Assembly: GCF_014643255.1 (NCBI RefSeq)
Contig: NZ_BMJI01000024.1
Span: forward strand, 1-34,296
Direction: 5' to 3'
Length of the DNA stretch: 34,296 nt
Origin: Tersicoccus solisilvae
Lineage (GTDB): Bacteria > Actinomycetota > Actinomycetes > Actinomycetales > Micrococcaceae
The notes under the pieces: generated by a model
Database searches by the model: none
What the model was told of the DNA's origin: nothing
Seen by the model: only the letters and a program-made list of their open reading frames with translations
Made by a program: the position numbers and the translations under genes
In this document: piece after piece, positions 1-8,290 of the stretch
Numbering within the stretch: the first letter of the stretch is position 1
Layout: each line of letters begins with the position of its first letter

Positions 1-289
1 CGTCGGCGGCCGGGGCCTGCTCCGATGCTACCGGGGCCGCCGGCGCGGCGGCGCTGGACTTGGGCGCTGCGCCCGCCGATCCTGCGGACGGCCGAGCGGC
101 GGGACGCGCCGAGCCGTTACCGGCGGCCGGCGCGGACGCGTAGGCCGAGCGCAGCTTGCGCGCGACGGGGGGTTCGATCGTCGAGGACGCCGACCGGACG
201 AACTCGCCCAGTTCCTGCAGTTTGGCGAGGGCGTCCTTCGACGTGATGTTGAGCTCCTTGGCGAGCTCGTGAACGCGGACCTTGGCCAC
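1..289 (-). CDS. infB: Translation initiation factor IF-2, N-terminal part (cut by window edge)
   Basis: IF-2 is the GTPase that places initiator tRNA on the 30S ribosome. Only about 96 N-terminal residues are in the window. They read [15 protein letters not shown], then a stretch containing [17 protein letters not shown]. This is the IF2_N domain typical of actinobacterial IF-2, and it runs into an Ala/Pro-rich linker. The GTPase domain lies beyond position 1. I chose GTG at 289–287 because AGGAG (298–294) lies 4 nt upstream and this frame gives the conserved AKVRV start. An ATG at 291 is in another frame and gives no family match. It is the last gene of the rimP–nusA–ylxR–infB run. Identity is secure; length is unknown. 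Confidence 0.95.
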   Translation of the reverse strand, partial: MAKVRVHELAKELNITSKDALAKLQELGEFVRSASSTIEPPVARKLRSAYASAPAAGNGSARPAARPSAGSAGAAPKSSAAAPAAPVASEQAPAAD

Positions 290-302
290 ATTTCTCCTGT
301 CT

Positions 303-330
303 CGGTCCGCGCCGGACAGGTGGCGGACCG
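303..330 (-). other. Inverted repeat in the infB leader
   Basis: CGGTCCGC (303–310) and GCGGACCG (323–330) are perfect 8-nt arms around a 12-nt loop, in the ylxR–infB gap just 5' of the infB ribosome binding site. It could fold as an RNA hairpin that attenuates or stabilises the infB part of the operon transcript. There is no T-tract, so a classical terminator is not supported. Function is inferred only. Confidence 0.4.
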
Positions 331-399
331 TCTATTCCGTACTGCCGCTTCCGTTGCGCGGGGCGCGGTCAGCGGCGATGAGAGAGCACAGTGACGTAC

Positions 400-786
400 T
401 CATCGGGAGGCACTCATCGGGTTTCCATCAGTGTTCTGACCCGCTTTCAGGTTGACGGTCGTCCCAGGGACGGGTGATGTCCCCGGGACGTGCTGTGCGA
501 TCCAGGACTCGACGTCGGTGGCGTCGACCGCGGCCCGGAAGGACCGGTCGAACGCCCGGCGCGAGAGCGCCCGGTGCAGGCACTGCGGCTCCGGATGGAG
601 CCACGCCCCGCGGCCAGGAAGGCGGCGACGCACGTCCACTCGCAGTCGGGGACTGGAGGAGGAGAGGCGGACCACCCGCACGAGCAGGTGCTGGGGGTCC
701 CGGCGGCGGCACCCGACGCACGTGCGCACGGGTCCCTCGCGGTTGTCCCAACCGTTCAAGTCTAGCCCCTGTTCCCGGCGCGCCAC
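400..786 (-). CDS. ylxR: YlxR/RnpM family protein (DUF448)
   Basis: Small basic nucleic-acid-binding protein of the YlxR family. Family members sit between nusA and infB, and recent work links them to RNase P modulation. The 128-residue frame contains the family hallmark VRTCVGCRRRDP, then LPGRGAWLHPEPQCLHRAL (the GRGA(Y/W)-x-C-x2-C-like segment) and an RRAFDRSFR helix. The GTG at 786 gives about 20 residues before VRTCVGC. There is no clear Shine-Dalgarno sequence, and TTG or GTG codons nearer the domain are alternatives, so the exact N-terminus is uncertain. The gap to nusA is 13 nt, indicating co-transcription. Its stop codon lies in a short direct repeat of CTCATCGGG. Confidence 0.88.
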   Translation of the reverse strand: MARREQGLDLNGWDNREGPVRTCVGCRRRDPQHLLVRVVRLSSSSPRLRVDVRRRLPGRGAWLHPEPQCLHRALSRRAFDRSFRAAVDATDVESWIAQHVPGTSPVPGTTVNLKAGQNTDGNPMSASR

Positions 787-799
787 GAACCGGGGCGTG

Positions 800-1837
800 T
801 CAGCGATTCCCGGCAGCGCCGTCGACCGCGGCGTCCGGGGTCGACGTCGGTCCGCCGGCGCGGTCGCGGCTCGCCGCGGTATCTGCCGCGATGTCGATGT
901 GCCAGCCCGTCAGCTTGGAGGCGAGCCGCACGTTCTGCCCCTCCTTGCCGATGGCGAGGGACAGCTGGAAATCGGGCACGACGACCTTGGCGGACCGGCT
1001 CGCCGCATCGACGATGGTCACCGAGCTGACCCGCGACGGCGACAGCGCGTGGGCGATGAACACCGCCGGGTCGTCGGACCAGTCGACGATGTCGATCTTC
1101 TCGCCCGCGAGCTCGCTCATCACGGCCCGGACGCGGGACCCCATCTCGCCGATGCAGGCGCCCTTGGCGTTCACTCCGGGCACCCGCGCGGCGACCGCCA
1201 TCTTGGTCCGGTGCCCGGCCTCGCGTGCCAGCGCCACGATCTGGACGCTGCCGTCGGCGATCTCGGGGACCTCGAGCTCGAACAGTTTGCGCACGAGCCC
1301 CGGGTGCGAGCGGGACAGCAGGATGGACGGCCCCTTCATGCCGCGGTGGACGTCGACGACGAACGCGCGGATTCGGTTGCCGTGCTTGTAGTCCTCCCCC
1401 GGCACCTGCTCGGGCGGCGGGAGGACCCCCTCGACGGTGCCGAGGTCCACCTGGATCATGTGGGCGCTGCGGCCCTGCTGGATCAACCCGGAGACGAGTT
1501 CGCCCTCCTTGGCGCGGAACTCGCCGATGACGGCGTCGTCCTCGACGTCCCGCAGCCGCTGCAGGATGATCTGCCGGGCGGTGCTGGCCGCGATCCGACC
1601 GAAGCCGGCCGGGGTGTCGTCGTACTCGCCCACCGTGTTGCCGTCGTCGTCGGTCTCGGCCGCGTAGATGGTCACGTGACCGGTCTTGCGGTCCAGCTCC
1701 GCGCGAGCCTGGTGGGTGTGGCCGGTGCTCTTCTGGTAGGCGACCAGCAGGGCCTGCTCGATCGCCGGGATCAGCCGGTCCAGCGGGATCTCCCGCTCCT
1801 GCTCGAGGAGTCGCAGGGCGCTCATGTCGATGTCCAT
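800..1837 (-). CDS. nusA: Transcription termination/antitermination factor NusA
   Basis: NusA binds RNA polymerase and nascent RNA and controls pausing, termination and antitermination. The 345-residue protein has the N-terminal polymerase-binding domain ([16 protein letters not shown] to about residue 100). An S1 domain follows at about 110–185 ([11 protein letters not shown] to [12 protein letters not shown]). Tandem KH domains follow, with [17 protein letters not shown] and [20 protein letters not shown]. It lacks the C-terminal acidic repeats of E. coli NusA, as is usual in actinobacteria. The start at 1837 is set by GAGGAGG (1850–1844), 6 nt upstream, inside the end of rimP. The rimP stop and nusA start are 1 nt apart (TGAGATG), suggesting translational coupling. 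M5 (1825) is a less likely start. Confidence 0.97.
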   Translation of the reverse strand: MDIDMSALRLLEQEREIPLDRLIPAIEQALLVAYQKSTGHTHQARAELDRKTGHVTIYAAETDDDGNTVGEYDDTPAGFGRIAASTARQIILQRLRDVEDDAVIGEFRAKEGELVSGLIQQGRSAHMIQVDLGTVEGVLPPPEQVPGEDYKHGNRIRAFVVDVHRGMKGPSILLSRSHPGLVRKLFELEVPEIADGSVQIVALAREAGHRTKMAVAARVPGVNAKGACIGEMGSRVRAVMSELAGEKIDIVDWSDDPAVFIAHALSPSRVSSVTIVDAASRSAKVVVPDFQLSLAIGKEGQNVRLASKLTGWHIDIAADTAASRDRAGGPTSTPDAAVDGAAGNR

Positions 1838-1838
1838 C

Positions 1839-2462
1839 TCAGGCCTCCTCGTCCTCGGCGGAGTCGTGCTGATCGGTGTCGTCGTGCTGGTCCCGGTCCT
1901 CGTCCTCGGGGGCCGTGAACTCGACCTGGACGCGCGCGGAGGTCACCGTGGCGTAGGCCATGCGCACCGGGTCGCCGTCCTTCGGCTTCGTGCCCTTGGC
2001 ACCCTCGAGCCGCGGGACGAGGGTCGCTTCCGTCTCGTCGGCTGCCGTGAGCCGGCCCACGACGGTCGACCCGGAGGTCGTCACCACCGAGACCAGGCGC
2101 CCGACCGAGCGGCGCCAGTGCCGCGGTTCCGTCAGCTTCCGCTCGGCCCCGGGCGAGGACACCTCGAGGTTCACGGGACCGGGCAGGGTGTCCGGCTGCT
2201 CGTCGAGCGCGTCCGACAGGCGGCGGGACACCTCGGCGACCTCGTCGAGGGACAGCGAACCGGACCGGTCCTCCGGCAGGTCGACGACCACGCTGAGCGT
2301 GCGCAGCGTCGCGGGCCCGTGCACCCGGATCTGCTCCAGATGCAGGCCGGCGTCGGCGACCAGCGGGGCGAGCAGAGCCTCGACGCGTTCGACGTCGGCC
2401 GCCGCCGGCTGCGCGTTGCGCCGTGGCACCGGCGCGTGCTTCTGGCCGGACCTGGCCGCCAT
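1839..2462 (-). CDS. rimP: Ribosome maturation factor RimP
   Basis: RimP assists late 30S subunit maturation. The protein of about 207 residues shows the RimP N-domain ([19 protein letters not shown], then [20 protein letters not shown], the signature strand-loop). The C-terminal SH3-like part follows ([20 protein letters not shown]). It ends in an acidic tail rich in Asp and Glu. Two adjacent ATGs exist at 2465 and 2462. AGGAGGT (2473–2467) is only 1 nt from the first and 4 nt from the second, so I use the second. It heads the minus-strand rimP–nusA–ylxR–infB operon and is divergent from the ferritin-like gene at 2596. Confidence 0.93.
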   Translation of the reverse strand: MAARSGQKHAPVPRRNAQPAAADVERVEALLAPLVADAGLHLEQIRVHGPATLRTLSVVVDLPEDRSGSLSLDEVAEVSRRLSDALDEQPDTLPGPVNLEVSSPGAERKLTEPRHWRRSVGRLVSVVTTSGSTVVGRLTAADETEATLVPRLEGAKGTKPKDGDPVRMAYATVTSARVQVEFTAPEDEDRDQHDDTDQHDSAEDEEA

Positions 2463-2508
2463 CATGACCTCCTGCTACGTGGTTGTGCTCCAGCCTAACG
2501 ACATTACC

Positions 2509-2533
2509 GTGTCCCGGCGCCGGGTCGGGACAC
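2509..2533. promoter_or_regulatory. Dyad in the rimP / DUF4439 divergent intergenic region
   Basis: GTGTCCCG (2509–2516) and CGGGACAC (2526–2533) form perfect 8-nt arms. The shorter palindrome CCCGGCGCCGGG (2513–2524) overlaps the left arm. The dyad lies between the rimP start (2462) and the plus-strand start (2596), beside minus-strand -10-like sequences TAGGCT (2497–2492) and TAATGT (2506–2501). It could be an operator or a leader hairpin. In DNA this GC-rich, chance dyads are common. Confidence 0.3.
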
Positions 2534-2595
2534 CGTCCGCCGGGACGGCCGGCATGCCGGGTGACGGGCGGTTCACCGTGGCAGGATCGAGGGTC

Positions 2596-4773
2596 ATGGG
2601 AGCGAGCCGGGCCGGGTCGGGGACTCCCCACCGTGCTGTCCGACGCCGGCCGTGGCTGCTGGCCCTCGGTGGGGTGCTGGTGTTCGTGCTGGTCGCCGCG
2701 CTGAGCGCGGTGCTGCTCCGACCCCTGCTGGTGCCCGGGTCCCCGCCCGTGCCGGCCGAACGCTCCCGGGCGGAATCCGCACGGGAGGTCGCGGCCACCG
2801 CGCTGGCCCGGCTGGACGGCGACGTGCGTCTGCTGCTGCGCCGCGGCGGGACGACCCCGGCGGTCCGGGCGCAGCTGACAGCGGTGATCCCGGCGATCGA
2901 CGTGCACCGGCGGCTGCTGGCCGGCGCCGGGGCCCCCACCGCGACCGGGTCGGCGACGCGTGCGGGGGTCAGCCCGGCGACGGTCGCCCGTGCCCTGCAG
3001 GACGTCGGGGTGCGCAGCCTCACGGATGCGGCCGGCCTCGGCTCGCCGGCCGTCGCGTCGGGGGGCCCCTCGTCCACGACGACGTCGGCAGGGGTGCCCT
3101 CCCCGTCCCCCGCATCGGCTGCGGAGGGCGGGATCGCCCGGGTCCTCGCCGCGACCGGCGTCGCCCAGGTGCAGTGGGCCGACCGCCTCGCCGGCGCCGC
3201 CGGCGTCACCCTGCCCGACGCGACCCGGCGGATCGGTGGCACCACCAGCGCGGGCGGACCCACCACGCCGTCGGCCTGCCCGAGTGCGACCCCGACCGGC
3301 GCCGCCCCCGGGACCCCGACGTCCGACCCGTCCTCTCCGAGTGCCACGCCGTCCCCGTCCCCCGCGCCGGGTCCGGCCGAGGCCCTCGCCCGGGCGCAGC
3401 TGACCGAGCAGCGGGCCGTCTACACGTACGAGGTGCTGCGCGCCCGGGCCGGTGCCGCCCTGCCCGTGGCGACGACCGCGGAACGGGCGCACCGGCTCCG
3501 GCTGGCCACCGCCGCCGAGGCCGCCCGGGCGCTCTGCCGGGCCGTCGAACCGCAGCGGCCGGCGTTCGCCGTCGACCACGCCGTTCTCGACACCCCGACG
3601 CGGGCGACCGCGGCGATCGCCCGGCTCGAGCAGGACTCCACGCTGGCCTGGGGCGATGTCGTCGCCTTCGGCGACGCGACCCTCCGCGCGCGGGCCGTGC
3701 CGCTCCTGCTCGACGCCGCGCGCGCCCGGACGGCCGTCACCGGAAGCATCGCCGCCGCCCCCGGACTGAGCGACGACCTCGTCCCGGGCACGCCGGCGTC
3801 CGGCCCGGCGACACCGGGATCAGCGGCAACGTCGGGATCGGCAACGTCGGGATCGGCAACGTCTCGGTGCGTCGGGTCGTCGGGCCGACCACCACGGCCA
3901 TGCCGCCACTCGGTCCCGCCGGCGACCACCGGGTCCACCACCACCACCGCCGAGCCGAACGCCCCGCGCGGCCGCAGCGGACCGGGTGAGGCAAGCCGAA
4001 CCTTCCTGGCACGAACCCCGCTCCGGGTGTTGGATGCCGTCATGGACCAGCCGCAGCCCCGCCTCCACGACCGCCCCGAGCCGCACGCCGCCTCCGGCCT
4101 GTCCCAGCGCCTGAACCGGCTGCGCGCCGGGGTGCTGGGCGCCAACGACGGCATCGTCTCGGTGGCCGCCGTCGTCGTCGGCGTCGCGGGCGTCACGACG
4201 GAACCGGGCCCGATCCTCGTGGCCGGCGCCGCCGCCGTCATCGGCGGTGCCGTGTCGATGGCGCTCGGCGAGTACGTCTCGGTCAGCAGCCAACGGGACA
4301 CGGAACAGGCGCTCATCGCCAAGGAGACCGCCGAACTGCGGGACGATCCCGACGGCGAGCTCGCCGAGTTGACCGAGCTGTACCGGGAGCGGGGCCTGCG
4401 CGAGGAGACCGCCCGGCAGGTCGCCATCGAGCTCACCGAGAAGGACGCGCTCAGCGCCCACCTGTCCATGGAGCTGAACATCGACCAGGACGACGTCGTC
4501 AGCCCCTGGCACGCGGCGTTCGCCTCGTTCGGGGCGTTCCTCGTCGGCGCGCTGCTGCCGATGATCGCGATCCTGCTGCCGCCGGCCGGCTGGCGGGTAC
4601 CGGTGACGATGGTCGTGACCCTCATCGCCCTGGCGATCACCGGCGCCGTCTCGGCGCGCCTCGGCGGGGCACCGCAGCTGCGGGCGACGCTGCGGCTGGT
4701 CATCGGCGGCGCGCTGGCCCTCGCCGCGACCTTCCTCGTCGGTCAGCTCCTCGGCGTCTCCGGCGTCGGCTGA
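2596..4773 (+). CDS. DUF4439 ferritin-like membrane-anchored protein, open reading frame continuous with VIT1 transporter
   Basis: One uninterrupted frame of 725 codons. ATG 2596 has AGGA (2583–2586) 9 nt upstream; ATG 2554 is an alternative. Residues 1–19 are Arg-rich, and residues 20–41 form a membrane segment (LLALGGVLVFVLVAALSAVL). An Ala/Pro/Ser/Thr-rich stretch follows. Residues of about 261–390 match DUF4439, a ferritin-like four-helix domain (AEALARAQLTEQRAVYTYEV; LEQDSTLAWGDVVAFGD). In mycobacteria a DUF4439 gene lies between rimP and proS, as here. Residues of about 395–482 look like non-native coding: third-position GC falls, while the neighbouring frame keeps high GC3 until TGA 3987–3989. 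From residue 483 a complete VIT1 protein follows. Ferritin–VIT1 fusions (MbfA-type) exist, but two separate genes, with a lost stop or a frameshift near 3810, are equally possible. Confidence 0.6.
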   Translation: MGASRAGSGTPHRAVRRRPWLLALGGVLVFVLVAALSAVLLRPLLVPGSPPVPAERSRAESAREVAATALARLDGDVRLLLRRGGTTPAVRAQLTAVIPAIDVHRRLLAGAGAPTATGSATRAGVSPATVARALQDVGVRSLTDAAGLGSPAVASGGPSSTTTSAGVPSPSPASAAEGGIARVLAATGVAQVQWADRLAGAAGVTLPDATRRIGGTTSAGGPTTPSACPSATPTGAAPGTPTSDPSSPSATPSPSPAPGPAEALARAQLTEQRAVYTYEVLRARAGAALPVATTAERAHRLRLATAAEAARALCRAVEPQRPAFAVDHAVLDTPTRATAAIARLEQDSTLAWGDVVAFGDATLRARAVPLLLDAARARTAVTGSIAAAPGLSDDLVPGTPASGPATPGSAATSGSATSGSATSRCVGSSGRPPRPCRHSVPPATTGSTTTTAEPNAPRGRSGPGEASRTFLARTPLRVLDAVMDQPQPRLHDRPEPHAASGLSQRLNRLRAGVLGANDGIVSVAAVVVGVAGVTTEPGPILVAGAAAVIGGAVSMALGEYVSVSSQRDTEQALIAKETAELRDDPDGELAELTELYRERGLREETARQVAIELTEKDALSAHLSMELNIDQDDVVSPWHAAFASFGAFLVGALLPMIAILLPPAGWRVPVTMVVTLIALAITGAVSARLGGAPQLRATLRLVIGGALALAATFLVGQLLGVSGVG
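3816..3863 (+). repeat. 15-bp tandem repeat in the DUF4439–VIT1 linker
   Basis: The unit GGGATCGGCAACGTC occurs twice perfectly (3834–3848, 3849–3863), preceded by an 18-bp variant with a 3-bp insertion (3816–3833). In the frame shared with VIT1 it encodes Gly-Ser-Ala-Thr-Ser repeats. In the neighbouring frame, which ends at 3989, it encodes Gly-Ile-Gly-Asn-Val repeats. The unit is a multiple of three, so copy-number change alone would not shift frame. Confidence 0.85.
4042..4773 (+). CDS. VIT1/CCC1 family iron/manganese transporter (probable independent gene within the longer frame)
   Basis: Integral membrane transporter of the VIT1/CCC1 family, which moves Fe2+ or Mn2+ out of the cytoplasm. 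From ATG 4042 it is 243 residues. A hydrophilic N-terminus of about 28 residues leads to LNRLRAGVLGANDGIVS, the usual first transmembrane helix. A second helix ends in SMALGEYVSVSSQRD. A cytosolic Glu-rich metal-binding segment follows (ELAELTELYRERG to ELTEKDALSAHLSMELN), then three more hydrophobic helices (FASFGAFLVGALLPMIA; VTMVVTLIALAITGAV; LRLVIGGALALAATFLVG). Stand-alone bacterial family members begin just as this one does. No good Shine-Dalgarno sequence precedes 4042, and the frame is open upstream, so it may be made as the C-terminal half of the preceding entry. Confidence 0.72.
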   Translation: MDQPQPRLHDRPEPHAASGLSQRLNRLRAGVLGANDGIVSVAAVVVGVAGVTTEPGPILVAGAAAVIGGAVSMALGEYVSVSSQRDTEQALIAKETAELRDDPDGELAELTELYRERGLREETARQVAIELTEKDALSAHLSMELNIDQDDVVSPWHAAFASFGAFLVGALLPMIAILLPPAGWRVPVTMVVTLIALAITGAVSARLGGAPQLRATLRLVIGGALALAATFLVGQLLGVSGVG

Positions 4774-4807
4774 TCCACCGGCCGCGGGCGCGCCAGGCGA
4801 CCGACCA

Positions 4808-4838
4808 GCGAGGGGACGGCAGCACGCCGGCCCCTCGC
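4808..4838. terminator. Bidirectional hairpin between convergent VIT1 and TauE/SafE genes
   Basis: GCGAGGGG (4808–4815) pairs with CCCCTCGC (4831–4838). After one mismatch, CGGC (4817–4820) pairs with GCCG (4826–4829) around loop AGCAC. It lies between two convergent stop codons (4773 and 4845). There is no T-tract, as is common for actinobacterial terminators. Confidence 0.6.
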
Positions 4839-4844
4839 CGTTGC

Positions 4845-5639
4845 TCAGGCGCGCAGATCCGCGAGGATGTCGGAGCCGAGCTTGAGCACGAGCAGCGCCA
4901 CGACGACGAGGAACACCACCCGGATGAAGCGGCTGCCCCGGGCGACGGCGGTGCGGGCACCGAGGTAGCCGCCCACCATGTTCGCCGCGCCGAGGATGAG
5001 GCCGAGCCCCCACAGCACCGAGCCGTGCGGGACGAAGAACAGCAGGGCGCCGATGTTGGTGGCGACGTTGACGATCTTGGCCTTGGCACTGGCCTGCAGG
5101 AACGCGTAGCCGAGCACGGTGACCAGCGCGATCACGAGGAACGAACCGGTGCCCGGACCGAGCAGCCCGTCGTAGAAGCCGATCACCGCGCCGATCAGGG
5201 CGGCCAGGCCGTGGTGGCGGCGGCCCTGGTGGCGCAGCCGCGTGACCTGGCCGGCGTCCGGTTTGAGCGCGGTGAAGACGGCGACCGCGATCAGCGCGAC
5301 CAGGATGACGGGCTTGAAGACCTGCTGCGGCAGGCTCGCCGCGACCACGGCGCCGCCGACGCTGCCGGCGAGGGCGAACCCGGCCATCGGCAACGCGGTG
5401 CGCAGATCCGGCCGGACCCGCCGGTAGTAGGTCACCGCGCTGGTGGTGGTGCCGAACACGGAGCCCATCTTGTTGGTGGCCAGGGCCTGCACCGGCGTGA
5501 TGCCCGGTACCAGCAGCATGGCCGGCAGCTGCAGCAGACCGCCCCCGCCGACCACGGCGTCGACCCAGCCGGCGGCCAGGCCGGCGACGATCACCATGAC
5601 GATGACGGCGGGGTCGGCGGCCTCCAGGCCGGTGGTCAC
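4845..5639 (-). CDS. TauE/SafE family (UPF0721) membrane permease
   Basis: Probable exporter or permease for sulfonate- or sulfite-type anions, in the cytoplasmic membrane. The 264-residue protein has about eight hydrophobic segments. Its first repeat carries GWVDAVVGGGGLLQLPAML, and the second carries GAVIGFYDGLLGPGTGSF, the paired Gly-rich motifs of the TauE/SafE fold. ATNKMGSVFGT, conserved in the family, is also present. The GTG at 5639 gives a short N-terminus before the first helix. It lies 39 nt downstream of proS on the same strand and may be co-transcribed. The substrate cannot be told from sequence. Confidence 0.85.
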   Translation of the reverse strand: MTTGLEAADPAVIVMVIVAGLAAGWVDAVVGGGGLLQLPAMLLVPGITPVQALATNKMGSVFGTTTSAVTYYRRVRPDLRTALPMAGFALAGSVGGAVVAASLPQQVFKPVILVALIAVAVFTALKPDAGQVTRLRHQGRRHHGLAALIGAVIGFYDGLLGPGTGSFLVIALVTVLGYAFLQASAKAKIVNVATNIGALLFFVPHGSVLWGLGLILGAANMVGGYLGARTAVARGSRFIRVVFLVVVALLVLKLGSDILADLRA

Positions 5640-5678
5640 GAGCGGGTCGTCACGGGTCGGGCCGGCACGCGGCGGCCC

Positions 5679-7481
5679 TCAGGAGCCACGGACGACGCCG
5701 CACAGGTGCCCGAGCGCGTCGGCGACCGGCACGGTGACGCTCTCGCCCGTGCGACGGTCCTTGACCTCGACGACGCCGTCGGCCAGGCCGCGGCCGACGA
5801 CGACGACGGTGGGCACCCCGAGCAGCTCGGCGTCGCCGAACTTCACGCCCGGGGAGGTGCGGGGTCGGTCGTCGTAGAGGACATCGAGGCCGGCCGCCTC
5901 CAGGTCGGTGGCCAGCTGCTCGGCGGCGGCGAAGATCTCCTCGCCCTTGCCGGTGGCCATCAGGTGCACGTCGAACGGCGCGACCGCGCGGGGCCAGACG
6001 AGACCCTTCTCGTCGTGGTTGCTCTCGGCGAGGGCGGCGACGGCGCGGCTGACGCCGATGCCGTACGAGCCCATGGTCACGATCACGCGCTTGCCGTTGG
6101 CGTCGAGCACCTGCAGGTCGAGGGCCTCGGCGTACTTGCGGCCGAGCTGGAAGATGTGACCCATCTCGATGCCGCGGGCCAGCTCGAGCGGCCCGGAACC
6201 GTCGGGCGCCTCGTCGCCGGCGCGCACCTCGCTGGCCTCGATCACGCCGTCGGCCACGAAGTCGCGCCCCGCGGTCAGCTCGAACACGTGCCGGCCCGGC
6301 TGGTTGGCGCCGGTGATCCAGCGGGTGCCGTCGACGATGCGCGGGTCGAGCAGGTAGGTCAGGCCGGTGCGGGAGGTGGTGCCGAGGACGGGGGCGTCGA
6401 GGCCCACGCCGGGGCCGATGTAGCCCTTGACCAGGCCGGGGTTGGCGGCCAGATCCGCCTCGGTGGCGGCCTCGACCGCGACCTCGCCGGTGACGCCCAG
6501 GTGCTCCCCGACGGTCGCCTCCACGCGTTTGAGGTCGACCGCGCGGTCCCCGGGCAGACCGATCACGACGATGCGTCGCTCCCCCGTCGGGAGGGTGACG
6601 GCGATGACCACGTTCTTCAGCGTGTCCGCCGCGGTCCACGTGCGGTCCTCGCGGGGGAAACGCTCGTTCGCTACCGCGACGAGGGTCTCGATGGTGGGCG
6701 TGTCCGGGGTGTCCTCGATGTGCGCGGCGGGGGCGTCCGTGGCGTCCACGGGGGCGGGCGCCACCGTGGTGACGGCCTCCACGTTCGCGGCGTAGCCTCC
6801 GGCGGAGCGGACGAAGGTGTCCTCCCCCACCTCGGTGGGGTGCAGGAACTCCTCGCTGCGGGAGCCGCCCATGGCCCCGGAGACGGCGTTGACCGCGACC
6901 ACCTCGAGGCCGAGCCGGGCGAAGATCCGCACGTACGCGGCGCGGTGGGCGTCGTACGCGCGCTGCAGGCCCTCGTCGTCGGCGTCGAAGGAGTAGGAGT
7001 CCTTCATGATGAACTCGCGACCGCGCAGCAGCCCGGCCCGGGGCCGGGCCTCGTCCCGGTACTTGGTCTGGATCTGGTAGAGGTACACCGGCAGGTCCTT
7101 GTAGGACGTGTACATGTCCTTGACCAGGAGGGTGAACATCTCCTCGTGGGTGGGCGCGAGCAGATAGTCGGCCTCGCGCCGGTCCTGCAGGCGGAACAGG
7201 TTCTCCCCGTACTCCGTCCAGCGGTTGGTCACCTCGTAGGGCTCCCGCGGCAGCAGGGCCGGGAAGTGCACCTCCTGGGCGCCGATCGCGTTCATCTCCT
7301 CGCGCACGATGGCCTCGACCCGACCCAGCACCTTCAACCCGAGCGGCAGCCACGAGTAGATGCCCGGGGCGGCGCGGCGGATGTACCCGGCGCGCACGAG
7401 CAGCCGGTGGCTGGCGACATCGGCGTCGGCGGGGTCCTCGCGCAGCGTGCGGAGGAAGAGCTGGGAGAGGCGGGTGACCAC
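5679..7481 (-). CDS. proS: Prolyl-tRNA synthetase, bacterial type
   Basis: Charges tRNA-Pro. The 600-residue class II synthetase has motif 1 around residues 40–70. Motif 2 is [21 protein letters not shown], with RGREFIMKD at 153–161. A bacterial INS editing domain is inserted at about 225–400. Motif 3 is GSYGIGVSR (about 471–479), and a C-terminal anticodon-binding domain follows ([34 protein letters not shown]). Length fits the long bacterial type with editing domain. The GTG at 7481 places [17 protein letters not shown] at the N-terminus as in homologues; no clear Shine-Dalgarno sequence is visible. It is divergent from the DoxX gene. The position next to the nusA operon matches mycobacteria. 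Confidence 0.96.
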   Translation of the reverse strand: MVTRLSQLFLRTLREDPADADVASHRLLVRAGYIRRAAPGIYSWLPLGLKVLGRVEAIVREEMNAIGAQEVHFPALLPREPYEVTNRWTEYGENLFRLQDRREADYLLAPTHEEMFTLLVKDMYTSYKDLPVYLYQIQTKYRDEARPRAGLLRGREFIMKDSYSFDADDEGLQRAYDAHRAAYVRIFARLGLEVVAVNAVSGAMGGSRSEEFLHPTEVGEDTFVRSAGGYAANVEAVTTVAPAPVDATDAPAAHIEDTPDTPTIETLVAVANERFPREDRTWTAADTLKNVVIAVTLPTGERRIVVIGLPGDRAVDLKRVEATVGEHLGVTGEVAVEAATEADLAANPGLVKGYIGPGVGLDAPVLGTTSRTGLTYLLDPRIVDGTRWITGANQPGRHVFELTAGRDFVADGVIEASEVRAGDEAPDGSGPLELARGIEMGHIFQLGRKYAEALDLQVLDANGKRVIVTMGSYGIGVSRAVAALAESNHDEKGLVWPRAVAPFDVHLMATGKGEEIFAAAEQLATDLEAAGLDVLYDDRPRTSPGVKFGDAELLGVPTVVVVGRGLADGVVEVKDRRTGESVTVPVADALGHLCGVVRGS

Positions 7482-7668
7482 GGGGGCGGGATCCGATCGT
7501 CGGCAGGAGTCGGGCCGATCCGGCCCTCAGCGAGTGTATTACAGGGCGTCCGACGGCCCGTGGCGGCCGTCCGAGGCCGGGAGCACGGCACCCGGTCCCG
7601 GCACCGGCGGCTGCCGGCTCCGTAGACTGGCGCCTGCGTTCGACCCCGTCCCCACCGGAAGGATCCCC

Positions 7669-8247
7669 ATGAGCCACGAGACCACGACCCCGGTCGCCAC
7701 CACCGTCGCCCGCACGCTGTTCCGCGTCGGCCTCGGCGGCGTGCTGGTCGCCCACGGTTCGCAGAAGCTGTTCGGCTGGTTCGGCGGCGGCGGCATCGAG
7801 GGGACGAGCCAGGGCATGCACGCCATGGGGTTCCGGCCGGCGAGGACCAGTGCGCTGCTGGCCGGCGTCGGTGAGGCGGGGGCGGGACTGGCCCTCGCCC
7901 TGGGCCTCGGGACGCCGGTGGCCGGCGCCGCGGCCGCCACGACGATGGGCGTGGCCGCCAGCGTGCACACCCCCAACGGCTTCTTCGCCACCGAGGGCGG
8001 CTTCGAGTACCCGGCGGTGCTCGGTCTGGCCGCCACGTCCTTCGCCGTCGGCGGACCCGGCCGCGCCTCACTGGACGCCCTCACCGGCCACGTGCTGGAC
8101 CGGCCGTGGATGCGGGCGGTCGCCGTCGCCGCCATCCCGGTGGCGATCGGCGTCCAGGTCCACCGCCGCCGTCAGGCGCTCGCCGCGGACGCGACGCCGG
8201 AAGCGGCGGTCACTCCGGTCGAGGAAGGCTCGACCGACCCCGCCTGA
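7669..8247 (+). CDS. DoxX family membrane protein
   Basis: Small membrane protein of the DoxX family (192 residues). Mycobacterial relatives take part in redox/thiol stress complexes; the role here is not known. The N-terminus carries RTLFRVGLGGVLVAHGSQKLFGWFGGGG, the DoxX signature: first helix, His-Gly, then Lys-Leu-Phe-Gly-Trp-Phe-Gly-Gly. Three further hydrophobic segments follow (LLAGVGEAGAGLALALGLG; AAAATTMGVAASV; AVAVAAIPVAIGV) and a charged tail. ATG 7669 is preceded by GAAGGA (7658–7663) at 5 nt. A TAGACT -10-like box (7623–7628) lies about 40 nt upstream, without a convincing -35. Confidence 0.85.
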   Translation: MSHETTTPVATTVARTLFRVGLGGVLVAHGSQKLFGWFGGGGIEGTSQGMHAMGFRPARTSALLAGVGEAGAGLALALGLGTPVAGAAAATTMGVAASVHTPNGFFATEGGFEYPAVLGLAATSFAVGGPGRASLDALTGHVLDRPWMRAVAVAAIPVAIGVQVHRRRQALAADATPEAAVTPVEEGSTDPA

Positions 8248-8275
8248 GCCGACCTCCGAGGATCCGAGGATCGGC
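8248..8275. terminator. Possible hairpin between convergent DoxX and VOC genes
   Basis: GCCGA (8248–8252) can pair with TCGGC (8271–8275), with CTC/GAG inside. The intervening DNA contains a tandem 8-mer, CCGAGGAT twice (8256–8263 and 8264–8271). The position after the DoxX stop codon and before the VOC stop codon fits a terminator, but the stem is weak. Confidence 0.3.
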
Positions 8276-8290
8276 GGCAGCGGCACCGTC

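Noticed and set aside
452-1918. Long plus-strand open frame opposite nusA and ylxR
   Set aside because: Antisense shadow of nusA in GC-rich DNA; the minus-strand proteins have clear S1/KH and YlxR motifs.
1822-3579. 585-codon minus-strand frame overlapping rimP and the DUF4439 gene
   Set aside because: Arg/Gly-rich shadow frame without family motifs.
3810-3989. Gly-Asn-Val-Gly-Ile repeats as a mycobacterial MPTR/PPE-type protein
   Set aside because: Only two to three units, in an alternative frame, with no PPE domain; better explained by a short tandem DNA repeat.
5025-7625. 866-codon plus-strand open frame opposite proS and tauE/safE
   Set aside because: Low-complexity Gly/Asp/His/Val-rich translation typical of antisense frames; proS is unmistakable on the other strand.
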